Origin: Phocaeicola sartorii JCM 17136 = DSM 21941
GTDB taxonomy: Bacteria; Bacteroidota; Bacteroidia; Bacteroidales; Bacteroidaceae
NCBI RefSeq assembly: GCF_000614185.1
Contig: NZ_BAKM01000002.1
Span: 1 to 64,000 of the forward strand
Direction: 5' to 3'
Length of the DNA stretch: 64,000 nt
Shown: in pieces, positions 40,863-50,524 of the stretch
Numbering within the stretch: the first letter of the stretch is position 1
Layout of the letters: each line of letters starts with the position of its first letter
Notes under the pieces: generated by a model
Database searches by the model: none
What the model saw: the letters and a program-made list of their open reading frames with translations, nothing else
What the model was told of the DNA's origin: nothing
Position numbers and translations under genes: made by a program

Positions 40863-41591
40863 TTAATGTATTAGCGTACATTCATAGCGTATGCCGCCCG
40901 ATACGCAATTAAAATCGTGGGTAAAGGCATGCATGGACAAATGTTTCCACAATCTGAGTGCCGCCCCCACATTCACTCCGTCCGAGTCATATTCGGCCAT
41001 CATTTTCAGCTCTTTGCAGAAAGCGGGAGTGTAGCTCACCCCTCCGAATACCCCTTTATATTTATTGCCGAACCATCTGGTATCACTGTTTTTCTTCCCC
41101 TCCAGATAGTATCCCAAAGAAGCCGAGAGATAATGCGCTCCTCCCAGGTGGAATCCCTTCGTTATCACTCCGTAGTAAGATTGGAAAGTATTGGCTCCTT
41201 TATCCGCTATCGGATCATTGGTTCCCAGTGCCACTCCCGGCAGGTACTTTCCCTCCTTCCACACACACAGGCGGATGGAGTAGGAGCGGTCCTGCTGGTT
41301 GTATTTCAGTTTGGAGGACATATAGTCACCTTTCCCCAGTGTTTCTCTGTAGCTCAGTTCCAGGAAGGAAAAGAAGCTGACGCTTACAAAGTAATTGCCC
41401 GTATTATAATCGAACCGGGATGGCATCACCTGTTTGGGCAGATAGTTTCCCCCCAGCATCACAGTTCCCGGTTTCTGCCTGTCGGCGGTGGGGATATTCA
41501 TCATGCCGGTAGTGCCCAGCATATATTGCGCTTGCACATGATGACAAATTCCTGCCATCAGCAAAGTCATGATCAGTAAACGTATTTTCAT
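40863..41591 (-). CDS. YjbH-like exopolysaccharide outer-membrane protein (second copy)
   Basis: 242 residues with a signal peptide (LLIMTLLMAGICHHVQAQ). The mature start MLGTTGMMNIPTADRQKPGT matches the 7280-8119 protein (GTTGLLHAPTADMQRDKT), with the same barrel-like strands after it (VSFFSFLELSYRETLG, SYSIRLCVWKEGK). The protein therefore is a paralogue in a separate operon on the opposite strand. Its start codon overlaps the stop of the upstream GT2 gene, and only four bases separate it from the C-terminal partner. The set GT2 / YjbH-N / YjbH-C looks like a compact exopolysaccharide module. Confidence 0.8.
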   Translation of the reverse strand: MKIRLLIMTLLMAGICHHVQAQYMLGTTGMMNIPTADRQKPGTVMLGGNYLPKQVMPSRFDYNTGNYFVSVSFFSFLELSYRETLGKGDYMSSKLKYNQQDRSYSIRLCVWKEGKYLPGVALGTNDPIADKGANTFQSYYGVITKGFHLGGAHYLSASLGYYLEGKKNSDTRWFGNKYKGVFGGVSYTPAFCKELKMMAEYDSDGVNVGAALRLWKHLSMHAFTHDFNCVSGGIRYECTLIH

Positions 41592-42404
41592 CCTTTTTTA
41601 TTTATGGCAGCAGGTCGTATCAGGCTCTCCTCCTCCGCTGGCGGTATTTCGCTCCATGGCAGTCTGGCCTCGATAAACTGCGGGATCTTTGACAGAATTT
41701 TGCCTTTCAGTGCCAGGATGGGATTGATCCCGTGGCTCTTGTACATCCTCAGATCCTCCCCCATTTCTGTTTGCTTTTTCCGGCATCCGTAGAGAGTCCT
41801 CCCATTCTCATTTTCACGATGTATTTGTTCAGATAATGCACCTTTAAATCAGCTTCATACAGATAGCGCACCAATAAATCCGAGTCGGCGGCTATTTTAT
41901 AGCTTTCGTCATAAAGTCCCCATTTGTCCATACATTCTTTCTTAATGTAGACAGTAGGGTGGAGGGGCAGCCATCCTTTTTTCACGTTTGTTTTTTCGTA
42001 CCGCCCGCTTACCCAGTTCCGTATCATCCAGTTGGTGTCATCGTAATCCACAAAGACTCCGTTGCCATATACATGTCTGCCTTTTGCTCCTTGAATGTTT
42101 TCACAATTTCAGAGATGGTGTGAGATGAGAACAGGAAATCGTCGGAGTGAATCAGACCGATAATATCTCCTGTAGCCGCACGTATTCCTTTGTTGATTGC
42201 TTCATACATACCTTTGTCCGGTTCGGAGATGATGGTATCTATCCCGTTTTTATATTCATTGATGACAGCCAGCGAGTTATCTGTCGATGCCCCGTCCACA
42301 ATGATGTATTCAATGTAGGGATAATCCTGTTCCAGTACACTTTCTATCGCTCCACGAATAGTGGCTTCCCGGTTGTAGCAGGAAGTGATAATTGAAACTT
42401 TCAT
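41588..42404 (-). pseudogene. Family 2 glycosyltransferase, broken by two frameshifts
   Basis: GT2 signature at the start (VSIITSCYNREATIRGAIES, IEYIIVDGASTDNS, EPDKGMYEAINKGI, and IHSDDFLF as the DXD-type motif). A break near 42064 is repaired by one base, giving YYGNGVFVDYDD, and a second at the G5 run near 41764 leads to EDLRMYKSHGINPIL and a basic C-terminus. The restored stop (41588-41590) overlaps the next start codon, which supports the reconstruction. About 273 residues. It is the first gene of the leftward YjbH exopolysaccharide operon and resembles WcaA-type transferases. Confidence 0.78.
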
Positions 42405-42541
42405 GATGTTTGATTATAATGTTGAAATTTATAGCAATAAAGGATGCTCCGGCACTTAGGAAAAGTTCCGGAAATGCAAATGCACAACTATATGTGGGGG
42501 TATTGTTCTTTCTTTCGGGTTACAGTCTGTTCAGGGCTGTG

Positions 42542-43231
42542 TTATTTTTGATTTTCATATGCTGCTTCCAGCAGGTGGTCAAAGTTTTTTTCAAGGAATA
42601 CTTTGCTCATCAAGCTATAAGGCTGGTCGGGTTGCATATACCGTTTGATTCTTTGTTGTTCATCTTTAGTAGGCAGGCTGCGTTCATCCGTAATCATTCT
42701 GTTTTGGATGTCAATGATATCTTTCATGATATGTCTCAGCCATTTTCCACGTTTCATATCTAAAAGTTCTGTTCCGAGATGATATTTTTTTATGGTGTTC
42801 AATCCCTTTTGGGAACCATGTTGAGAGCAGATACACTCGTCTTCGAATGTAATATTAGCTTGTATTTCTTCATCGCTGTCCCGACATGGATCCAAGGCTG
42901 TATTTACAGGTATCGTGTTATGATCTGCCTTATCATTGCAGTTGCTGCATGATAAATATAAGTTTGTCCAAGTGTAGGCTTGCTTCGAGTCAATAGCCAC
43001 TTCTATAAAATGATCAATCTCTTTGGAAGCGCCCGACAGTTTGCTTTCGCAATAAAAACATTTACCGTAAGAGCAGTCCTCCAAGTTTTTTCTTATTCCA
43101 GGGTTTCCATATTTTGTAGAATCCGGTCTGGCTTTTGGGTTCTGTTTTTTAGCTTGTTCAAATTTATCTTGCCATTCATCGTGTTTTTGTTTTAAGATGG
43201 CAGGTTCCGGCAGTCTTTCTATATGTCTCAT
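42542..43231 (-). CDS. ptuB: Septu defence HNH nuclease PtuB
   Basis: 229 residues. The HNH domain with zinc-ribbon cysteines is clear: CFYCES (C58, C61), EIDHFIEV (D73, H74) and LSCSNCND (C95, C98). This is the PtuB arrangement. It starts four bases before the end of the ATPase gene (ATGA overlap), so the two proteins are made together. In the Septu system the nuclease is held by the PtuA ATPase and is released to cut DNA during phage infection. Frame intact. The stretch up to the GT2 start at 42404 (about 137 bases) holds nothing I can name. Confidence 0.9.
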   Translation of the reverse strand: MRHIERLPEPAILKQKHDEWQDKFEQAKKQNPKARPDSTKYGNPGIRKNLEDCSYGKCFYCESKLSGASKEIDHFIEVAIDSKQAYTWTNLYLSCSNCNDKADHNTIPVNTALDPCRDSDEEIQANITFEDECICSQHGSQKGLNTIKKYHLGTELLDMKRGKWLRHIMKDIIDIQNRMITDERSLPTKDEQQRIKRYMQPDQPYSLMSKVFLEKNFDHLLEAAYENQK

Positions 43232-44439
43232 TTCCTGAATTCATTTTTTATATTAAGGTATGAGAAATACTCGGGATTTATTTCATATAGTTTTTCTGCC
43301 ACTTTCCGTGCTTCCTCTTTTTCCCCGTTTTCTATTAACTGTTTGCGGGTCGTTATCAGATTTGTAATGTCTTCATTAAAAGGCTGTACTCCAAAGATGT
43401 CAGATACAAGGATTTCTTCGACGGGCATGTGTCCATACCTTTCCGTTTCATCTCTCAGTTCACTATATCCGGTTTGGGGGACACATGTATAAATGCGTGC
43501 TCCATCCATGGATGCCACTACGAATGGTGAGTGTGTCGTAAGGATCATCTGAAGATGAGGGAATAGGCTGCGGATGATACCCAGAATCTTTTTCTGCCAT
43601 TTGGGATGAAGATGGGTTTCAATTTCATCTATCAATAAAAGTCCTGGAATATTAAAAATCTGCATGGGAGGCAATTTATTCAATATGCTGATAGAGTACA
43701 TTTTGCACATAAGCAGCAACAGGTGTTCTATTAAAAAGAGATTACCGCTACTCAATTTATCGAACGAAAGTTCTATACCATTCTGCTCTATAATAGGAGT
43801 CAGATCTGTTCTGCGTACATATTTGAACAGTCCGTTGTCAAGGCATTGGTTTATGACATCTTTCATCTTTTCGTACATCATATTTCCCAATTCCTTCTCA
43901 ACAGGCATTTCGCTGGTACGAAGGTAGTCTATGTGGCAGATAAAGTTGATCAAATCAAGATTGCTCTTCTTTCCAAGCATCACTCCCATTAAGGCTTTTT
44001 CGTGCTGTATGTTCTTCATATTGGCAATCTTGAACGAGTCGGAAGGAGATTTGGATGACCAATAATCAATCACCCAATGATTGACAGGTCCCGGAATATC
44101 GTAACCATATGTCAAAGCTTGGCCTATGTTTATGTAATCAACTCCTCTTATATGTCCGTTTTGTAAAGTGGAGGTGGACAGATGAGTTGTACTTCCATTC
44201 AATACCACATCCATTTCAATAGAGAAATCGTTAGTGTCTGCCACAATATCCCGTTCCAGTTCTTGACCGCTCAATGCGGCCCGGATGGCATCAATGACAA
44301 TTGATTTTCCCGCACCGTTCATGCCGGTGATAATGGTCACAGGCTGTTCGCCGGTGGCTTCATTATATTCTGTGGCAAATTCAATGACAGCTTCTTTGAA
44401 TGGACCTATATTTTTGATATGAAGATTTTCTATTTTCAT
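43228..44439 (-). CDS. ptuA: Septu defence ATPase PtuA
   Basis: 403 residues, an SMC/RecF-like ABC ATPase. Walker A is GMNGAGKS (39-46), the signature loop is in the FDKLSSGN region, Walker B is LLLIDEIETHLHP and the His switch follows in ILTTHSPFVVA. No TOPRIM domain is visible. With ptuB directly downstream, it forms the two-gene Septu anti-phage system. PtuA senses an unknown infection cue and controls the nuclease; nucleotide binding is thought to restrain it. The upstream 250 bases carry no clear consensus promoter, only a TACTTTTA near 44489 that differs from TAnnTTTG by one base. Confidence 0.9.
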   Translation of the reverse strand: MKIENLHIKNIGPFKEAVIEFATEYNEATGEQPVTIITGMNGAGKSIVIDAIRAALSGQELERDIVADTNDFSIEMDVVLNGSTTHLSTSTLQNGHIRGVDYINIGQALTYGYDIPGPVNHWVIDYWSSKSPSDSFKIANMKNIQHEKALMGVMLGKKSNLDLINFICHIDYLRTSEMPVEKELGNMMYEKMKDVINQCLDNGLFKYVRRTDLTPIIEQNGIELSFDKLSSGNLFLIEHLLLLMCKMYSISILNKLPPMQIFNIPGLLLIDEIETHLHPKWQKKILGIIRSLFPHLQMILTTHSPFVVASMDGARIYTCVPQTGYSELRDETERYGHMPVEEILVSDIFGVQPFNEDITNLITTRKQLIENGEKEEARKVAEKLYEINPEYFSYLNIKNEFRK

Positions 44440-44687
44440 ATTGTTTCAACGTTTTTTCTCCAGCCTTTTTGCAAAATTTCTTGTAAAAGTATGTTTTTTT
44501 TCCGATATGGACAAGGGCTTATACGTTTTTATTCTTGGATTTTCTGAATATTGTCATTCCATTCAAAACCTTTTTTATTTCATTGATGTGTAGTTAAACG
44601 TTATCTTTTTCTCTGTATTCAATTTTCATACTAAGTTCAGATCGCTTCCATTCGAGAAATATTTCGCTTGCAATTCTATTGGGTCTA

Positions 44688-45466
44688 TCATTCTTTTACG
44701 GGCTTTAGCAATTCTTCCATATATACCGCCTTGTCTCCCCAGCCTTTGCTGAATATGCTGGGAGAATGAGTTGTAATAATCAGTTGACAGTTAGGCTCAT
44801 CCGTCGTAGCACATCCACCAGTTGGCGTTGCCAACTGAGATGAAGTGAAATTTCCGGTTCATCCATCAGGAGTATGGCAGGTTTCTTTTCCATGAGCAAT
44901 GCGGTTATCAGTCCTAGGAGCATCTGTTTTTCTCCTGATGAAAGATCTTCCAGTTCAATGCGTTTTCCCTTTTGTTCAAAGAACATTTGGTTTCTTTCCA
45001 CACGGATTTGTTTGCTTGTATCAGCAAACAGAGTGTTTACTGTTTCAAAAAAAACATTGATGTGTTCTTGTATCTCTTTTTCCCGTTCCGGATAGTCTAA
45101 GATTTTCATTCTATATCCGAAAAAGCTGGGTCCTTTTTGCAGGTCATACACAGCATCGTTCAGTTCTTGCATCAAAGGGCTGGCGGCACTTCGCTTGTCG
45201 GGCGAGGGGATGTCAAAAGTGCGGATACACTTCATGGGATAACATTCCTCCGGTTTCGGCATGCCGGATATGACCAGATTGCCGAAACTGTTTTTCAGCA
45301 GTTTCTTATTACCGGTATAATAAGCTTCCAAGATGTTTAGCAAGGTCGATTTTCCGCTTCCGTTTATTCCTACAAGGATATTCACGTCCTCATAGATGCC
45401 GTCCCAAACAATCTTGTAACAGTCCCATAATCCTTCGATGGCTATATTCTTTAAAAAATAGCTCAT
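44688..45466 (-). pseudogene. Small ABC/AAA-type ATPase, broken by one frameshift
   Basis: Walker A GINGSGKS (33-40), signature LSSGEKQ and Walker B AILLMDEPEISLH are all in the first frame, which ends at 44780 just before the His-switch region. Adding one base near 44803 (GG, expected GGG) continues with CQLIITTHSPSIFSKGWGD and a stop at 44688-44690, giving 259 residues. The family is the AAA_21/RecF-like group of standalone ATPases often found with nucleases or defence genes. It is upstream of ptuA with a 248-base gap, so it is likely a separate unit. Its own promoter is visible at 45505-45536. A role in defence is inferred from location only. Confidence 0.72.
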
Positions 45467-45504
45467 GTTGAGGTATTGTTTTTTATTTTTTCATTGCTTC
45501 CTTG

Positions 45505-45536
45505 CAAAGGTGCGGAAAATAATTGGTAAATGCAAA
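45505..45536 (-). promoter_or_regulatory. Bacteroides-type promoter for the small ATPase gene
   Basis: On the minus strand TTTG (45536-45533) is 20 bases ahead of CACCTTTG (45512-45505), which differs from TAnnTTTG at one position. Transcription would start near 45498, about 32 bases before the start codon. Confidence 0.5.
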
Positions 45537-45618
45537 GAATGTGTCAGTCATCGTGATTGATTTCTCTCATTCTGATTTTTTGTGCGGGATTTCCTTGAAT
45601 GGATTCCGTATACTTCCA

Positions 45619-46518
45619 TTATTTTAGATACGTTTCTTTTATGAATGCTTTGATCTTTTCATCATTCCATCCAAAGCGTTTTTTTATCTCGTAAATCTTT
45701 GCATCTACCAGGAAACGATACCAGAAACCTTGTAAGAAGTGCCATATAAAGCCCTCTTTTCCATCTCGGAATCCCCCTTTCAGAATGTAGCGTATATTGA
45801 AATTGATAAATGGTCGTAAGAATAGCGGTGCTTTTATATATTTCATTTTCAGCCATCGTTTACGTTCTGCTTCTGTACCCCAAAGTTTAGGTTGTACTTC
45901 TTTGCTTTGATCCTCTATACTATATTCCATCATCAGCATATTGATCGCTTCCCGAGTGGCATATCCGTTATGTTTATCTGTCCACCAAGTCAAATCGTTT
46001 AAATTTTCATCTGTTTGATCCCCGTCTATTGAAATCGTTTTTCCTGAAAAAATAATTAGATGTTCATCCATCCACTTGTTTTCACTGGCTCCAAGTCCTT
46101 TACGGATAATTTTGATTTGTTGTGCAGGATACCAACCTCCATGCAATAATGGGCGACCTTGAAAAACAATTTTTTTGTTTACATAGATTCCATTTACGTC
46201 ATCGGGGATTGTTTTTAATATTTGCTTCGTTTTTTGGGCTAATGATTCTTCTATGTATTCGTCAGCATCTACTCGCCATATCCATTCGGAAAGAATGGGA
46301 CATTCTTTGATAGCCCAATTGAATTGTTGAGCTTGATTGATGAATGGATGTTGATAAATCTTTGCTCCTAATTCTTTAGCTATTTCTACAGTTCGATCTT
46401 TACTGAAAGAATCGATGACAAATATTTCCTCACAGATATTTTTAAGCGAGTTGATACAACGGGATATATGTTTCTCTTCGTTGTAGGTGAGGATGATGGC
46501 GGTGATGGAATTATTCAT
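45619..46518 (-). CDS. Family 2 glycosyltransferase (WaaE/KdtX-like)
   Basis: 299 residues. The N-terminus ITAIILTYNEEKHISRCINS with EEIFVIDSFSKDRTVEIAKE and the acidic WRVDADEYIEE site place it in the WaaE/KdtX-like GT2 subgroup. The C-terminus carries membrane-associated helices (FRDGKEGFIWHFLQGFWYRF), usual for this subgroup. It is the last gene of the large leftward capsule locus and overlaps its upstream neighbour by eight bases. It likely adds a sugar to the lipid-linked repeat unit; the sugar is unknown. Confidence 0.85.
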   Translation of the reverse strand: MNNSITAIILTYNEEKHISRCINSLKNICEEIFVIDSFSKDRTVEIAKELGAKIYQHPFINQAQQFNWAIKECPILSEWIWRVDADEYIEESLAQKTKQILKTIPDDVNGIYVNKKIVFQGRPLLHGGWYPAQQIKIIRKGLGASENKWMDEHLIIFSGKTISIDGDQTDENLNDLTWWTDKHNGYATREAINMLMMEYSIEDQSKEVQPKLWGTEAERKRWLKMKYIKAPLFLRPFINFNIRYILKGGFRDGKEGFIWHFLQGFWYRFLVDAKIYEIKKRFGWNDEKIKAFIKETYLK

Positions 46519-47053
46519 TTTTCAAAATTCTTTTTTTGATATATTTAGCCGGATTTCCACCTACTACAGTCCATGGTTCAATATCTTTGAAAACGGCGGC
46601 ACGTGCACCTATTACGGCACCTTCGCCAACTGTGACCCCCATGCCGATAAAAGCATCTGAGGCTACCCAAGCGCGGTCTTTAAGTATGATAGGTTTTGTG
46701 ACAAGATCCATTTGTGAAGCCGAAATATTGTGTGAAGCAGTACAAAGATATGCCCCTTGTGAAACGACAACGCTATCTCCTATGATAATGGGGGCTTTAT
46801 TATATAGCTCTACATGAGGACCGATACAGGAATATTTTCCTATTGATAGATTCCAAGGCATATAAATTTTGACACTGCAATAAATCGGCACACGCCAAGG
46901 AATTGCAGCTCCAAAAGCTTTTAATAAAGCATTACGTATATATCGTAGTGGCATTCCGGGTAAACATCTGAATATAGTTGCATTTACTATATACCATGTA
47001 ATTCTTTTTAATCTATGAGGCTTGTTTTCGTGATATTTTGAGAGTTGTTCCAT
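46511..47053 (-). CDS. WcaF-like hexapeptide acetyltransferase
   Basis: 180 residues of left-handed beta-helix type: repeated I-G-D/E-G hexapeptides such as IIIGDSVVVSQGAYL, SDAFIGMGVTVGEGAVIGAR and AAVFKDIEPWTVVGGNPAKY. The N-terminal region, with RCLPGMPLRYIRNALLKAFG, matches the colanic-acid WcaF group. Such enzymes O-acetylate capsule sugars with acetyl-CoA. It overlaps the downstream GT2 gene and follows the pyruvyl-transferase gene by three bases, so it is clearly in the operon. Confidence 0.85.
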   Translation of the reverse strand: MEQLSKYHENKPHRLKRITWYIVNATIFRCLPGMPLRYIRNALLKAFGAAIPWRVPIYCSVKIYMPWNLSIGKYSCIGPHVELYNKAPIIIGDSVVVSQGAYLCTASHNISASQMDLVTKPIILKDRAWVASDAFIGMGVTVGEGAVIGARAAVFKDIEPWTVVGGNPAKYIKKRILKNE

Positions 47054-47056
47054 ATC

Positions 47057-48015
47057 TTATTTATGAAATTGCTGTTTCCATTTAGTTATATTTTCATGTG
47101 GTAGGAATACATTTGTAGAAAAATTTGTATCTATTATTCCTTTTAAATAATCTATGTCTGTTCTGTTAAGTATGGGAATATTACTTGTTTTGTTTATTTC
47201 TGTGGCCCTGTTGTCTATACTAATGATGAGAGTTCTTCGTCCAAAGTTTAGTGCCCGTATTCCTCCATGTAAGCGTGTTCCTACATAATCTATATTTTCA
47301 CTGGCAAGAATTTTATCATACTCTTTTAAAGAAGGAGAGAGTATTGTTAATTTTGATTTGTCAAAATCAAGCAATCTTAGATAGTCTATATCTTCTATTT
47401 GTTGAGGCCAGAAAAAGATTTGATTATACGATGATACAAGTATATTCATCATTTGTTTGTCTCTGTCTTTATCCGCATGATAGGCTGTTAATGTTGTCAT
47501 AACGGATTGGGCTTTAGCTGTGGGTATTTTTTTGCAATGTTCAGGGGTAAGATTCCACATGGTAGGACAAGCTGTATAAATCACATTAGTTATGCCTAAT
47601 TCAGTCAGTTTTCTTTGTGTGTATTCATCTCGGACAGCATGCTGCATTCCATTGTTGAATAACCTACGGTAAACCCATTTGGTGTAAGGGTCAGTGTAGA
47701 ATTTATTGTAATTCCCCCATCCGTATCCCATCAAACAAACATTCTTATATTGTAAAGCGTCAAGTAATGATATTTTTCACAATCTATGTACCAGAATTGA
47801 CGTCTTGATTATATTTGTACCGCAAACAATGCTATATTTTGCTTGTTCATTCAGTTTGCGGGCACTTTTCCCAACCTCTAGATGTGTTGGTATTTTATAT
47901 GTAAAATGGGGCGTTGTAAATATATTATCAGGTTGCTGCTCGCAGTAATCCATAATTATTTGGTCTCCCAAGTTATCACTAGCTTCTGCAGTGTCAAATA
48001 ATACGATTTTTTCAT
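47057..48015 (-). pseudogene. Polysaccharide pyruvyl transferase, with a frameshift and an in-frame TGA
   Basis: The part up to 47971 (SDNLGDQIIMDYCEQQ, then KYSIVCGTNIIKTS) and the part from 47734 (GYGWGNYNKFYTDPYT, then AVRDEYTQRKLTELGI, GTRLHGGIRALNFGRR) are in the same frame, but separated by TGA at 47777-47779. The stop stands where Trp (TGG) would be expected in RLWKISLLDAL. The 5' end also needs one extra base in the T6 run 48007-48012 to use the ATG at 48015 (MKKIVLFDTAEASDN). Pyruvyl transferases put ketal-linked pyruvate on capsule sugars. A second one is encoded at 59035-60177. Confidence 0.75.
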
Positions 48016-48023
48016 GATGAATT

Positions 48024-49169
48024 TTATAAGATTGTTTTATACCATTTTTCTATAATACTATCAACAGAAAACTGTTGGGCTGATAGTTGTGCATTTTGTG
48101 ATAATCTCTGTAAAGTTTTCGTGTTAAAGAAAAGCCTTTCTAGTAAATGTACAAAATCTTGTTCGTGGTATGGTTGTTTAGTAATATATCCATTATAATC
48201 ATTAATAATTATATCAAAAACCGCATCAAAACTTCCATATACAATAGGAACTACTCCGTATGTCATTCCTTCTGCCAATACTAAAGGGAAACCTTCATAT
48301 TCAGATGTCATAAGTAAGATGGATGCACGCTGATAGTATGTTATAGGGTTGACAAATCCGGTAATGGATATATTTTTTAGATTGTTTTCTTGGATTCGTT
48401 TTTCTAAGTCATTACGATCTTTTCCATCTCCTATAATAGTAAGATTCCATTCCGGAAATTTTGATTCAATATTTTTCCAGATATCAATAATACGGAAAGT
48501 CCTTTTCTGGTTATATTCTATTCTTCCTACATAAATTACTTCTTTACCTTTATTTTGTATTATAGAATTTGAAACTGGAATTTGTATCGTAACAGGATTT
48601 GCTATTGCTAAGAACTTGTCAGCTTTAAAAATATTTGTGTACCTTTGAGCAAGAGGTATGAATGATGGTGAGAGTACAATATATTTATCTGAGCTATTTA
48701 TACAAAAAGCGAGGCTGATACGAGATATTTCTTTTACTAACCATCGTAGTGGTTTTAAATATCTTTTTCCTTGACTAATTATAATATCTAATTCTTGTAT
48801 TCTTTTATTTGTGTCAGGTTTGTTGTGATGAACGGAAAACACTTTGCAATTAGTTCCTTTTACCGCATATTTCCAAATAAGCGTGGTATAGAAAGGTACT
48901 ACCCATTGATTTATTAGAATGTCAATATGATGTATCTGAATATATTTTCTTAAAGTATTTAAATTCCTTAAGGATAAAACGGGGTAGGACAGAGATAACA
49001 ATTTGCACTGATTGGATAAATGTTTATTTGCAAATTCAGGATGGGATTGTTTAAATGAGGCTATTGTTACATTGTGTCCGTTGGAAATAAATTTGTTAGC
49101 TAAAACGGTAGATACCATCTCTACTCCTCCGAAACTGGGATATTCTCCCATGAGAAAAAGAATGTTCAT
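48024..49169 (-). CDS. Family 4 glycosyltransferase
   Basis: 381 residues from the chosen ATG at 49169. An upstream in-frame ATG at 49232 would add 21 residues with no family character, while NILFLMGEYPSFGGVEMVST is the canonical start with its glycine-rich loop. The donor domain shows VIYVGRIEYNQKRTFRIIDI, LTIIGDGKDRNDLE and SEYEGFPLVLAEGMTYGVVP with the E-x7-E motif. It follows a 226-base gap, the longest in the capsule locus, in which I see no gene. Adds a sugar to the capsule unit; specificity unknown. Confidence 0.86.
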   Translation of the reverse strand: MNILFLMGEYPSFGGVEMVSTVLANKFISNGHNVTIASFKQSHPEFANKHLSNQCKLLSLSYPVLSLRNLNTLRKYIQIHHIDILINQWVVPFYTTLIWKYAVKGTNCKVFSVHHNKPDTNKRIQELDIIISQGKRYLKPLRWLVKEISRISLAFCINSSDKYIVLSPSFIPLAQRYTNIFKADKFLAIANPVTIQIPVSNSIIQNKGKEVIYVGRIEYNQKRTFRIIDIWKNIESKFPEWNLTIIGDGKDRNDLEKRIQENNLKNISITGFVNPITYYQRASILLMTSEYEGFPLVLAEGMTYGVVPIVYGSFDAVFDIIINDYNGYITKQPYHEQDFVHLLERLFFNTKTLQRLSQNAQLSAQQFSVDSIIEKWYKTIL

Positions 49170-49395
49170 ATAGTTCAAGTTGTTGTCACTCATTATAATG
49201 GCTATAATTTTCATAAAGATATTGTAGCCCATTTAGAGTTGTATTTGGGGTTAATAATAAAGCGGTTTTGTAATATTTATTAATGGAAGTTCCACATAGT
49301 CCGTATAGCATATTTGTAATTCCATGTGGTTAGTTTTGAGATCCGGAATGGATGTAAACTACAAGAACAATATGGATATTATTTAATTTTATTAT

Positions 49396-50517
49396 TTAGA
49401 CATTGGGGCTATTGGTGGAAAATATGAGCTTTTTATATAACTCAACCATATCTGTTGCCATCTTTTGCGAAGAGTATTTTTCTTCCACTAATCTTCTTCC
49501 GTTTTCTCCCATTTGCTCTATATCTTGTTCAGAGAGTGAAAGAAATTCTTTCAGAGCCTTAGTGGTAGCTTCTGTACCTATCTCTGTCCACCATCCGCAA
49601 TGATAATTTTCCAGCTCTTGCCATGGAGTTCCTTGAGTGGTGATAACAGGTGTACCACATGCTAATGCTTCGGCTACTACGATACCAAAGTTTTCACTAT
49701 GTGTAGGTAAGACAAAAAGGTCTGCTTTTCTAAATAGTTCCCATTTTTCATCACCATATATACCACCTATGAAATGAATTAAATCTGCAACGCCTAATTC
49801 AGAGGCTAATTGTTTTAAATCATTGATATAGCTTTCTTCACCTTCTCCTGCAATGTTGATTGTATATCCTTGTAATTCTGTTTTTAAATTTGCTGTAGCT
49901 TCTATCAAGAAATTTATTCCTTTCTTTATGTGTATGCGTGAAAGAAATAGAATGTTCTTGCGTTTCGTCCAAGATTCTTTCATTATGATTTTGTTCACTT
50001 CCACACAGTTGGGAATTACTTCAATGCTTCTGTTCCATTTTAACTGCATCAGGTTTCTTTTCTCGCTTTCTGCCGTAGCATGTATGACATTTGCTATTTG
50101 TATTCCTCGTTTTTGAAATAATAATAATGCGGGAACCTTCTTTGTCCAATAATGGCGTTTCATGATCCATGGCTCAAGCATACCATGTGGTGTGTACACT
50201 ACATGAAAACCGGCATTCTTTGCCCATATTGCAGTTCGTGCAGACATTGGTAACCAGCAACAGTTTGCATGGAAAACATCTGGCCTTATTTCGTTGAGCA
50301 GGTACATAAATTTCTTTTTTCCTTTGAAAGAGAATGGATTGTTATTTTTTTCAATAAAATGGATTCTGCAGTTTTTTAATTCCAAAGGATTTCTTTCTTT
50401 ATGTGTCACTACATGCAATTCTACTAGTTTCCCTAGTTCTGACGTGAGTAGTTGCATATAGGCACTAACACCGCCCGATGTGCGATCTATACTGGGTATG
50501 TAATGTAGTATTTTCAT
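49396..50517 (-). CDS. Family 4 glycosyltransferase
   Basis: 373 residues, typical GT-B. The start KILHYIPSIDRTSGGVSAYM has the glycine loop; VVYTPHGMLEPWIMKRHYW matches the acceptor-side motif of WcaC/RfaG-like proteins. The donor half has ILFLSRIHIKKGINFLIEA, YTINIAGEGEESYIND, and FVLPTHSENFGIVVAEALAC (E-x7-E). It lies seven bases downstream of the next gene (start at 50517, stop of the neighbour at 50525), so both are in one transcript. Sugar unknown. Confidence 0.88.
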   Translation of the reverse strand: MKILHYIPSIDRTSGGVSAYMQLLTSELGKLVELHVVTHKERNPLELKNCRIHFIEKNNNPFSFKGKKKFMYLLNEIRPDVFHANCCWLPMSARTAIWAKNAGFHVVYTPHGMLEPWIMKRHYWTKKVPALLLFQKRGIQIANVIHATAESEKRNLMQLKWNRSIEVIPNCVEVNKIIMKESWTKRKNILFLSRIHIKKGINFLIEATANLKTELQGYTINIAGEGEESYINDLKQLASELGVADLIHFIGGIYGDEKWELFRKADLFVLPTHSENFGIVVAEALACGTPVITTQGTPWQELENYHCGWWTEIGTEATTKALKEFLSLSEQDIEQMGENGRRLVEEKYSSQKMATDMVELYKKLIFSTNSPNV

Positions 50518-50524
50518 CGTTTTT

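Noticed and set aside
42410-42763. Plus-strand open frame of 117 codons between GT2 and ptuB
   Set aside because: More than half overlaps ptuB in antisense, and the protein has no known features.
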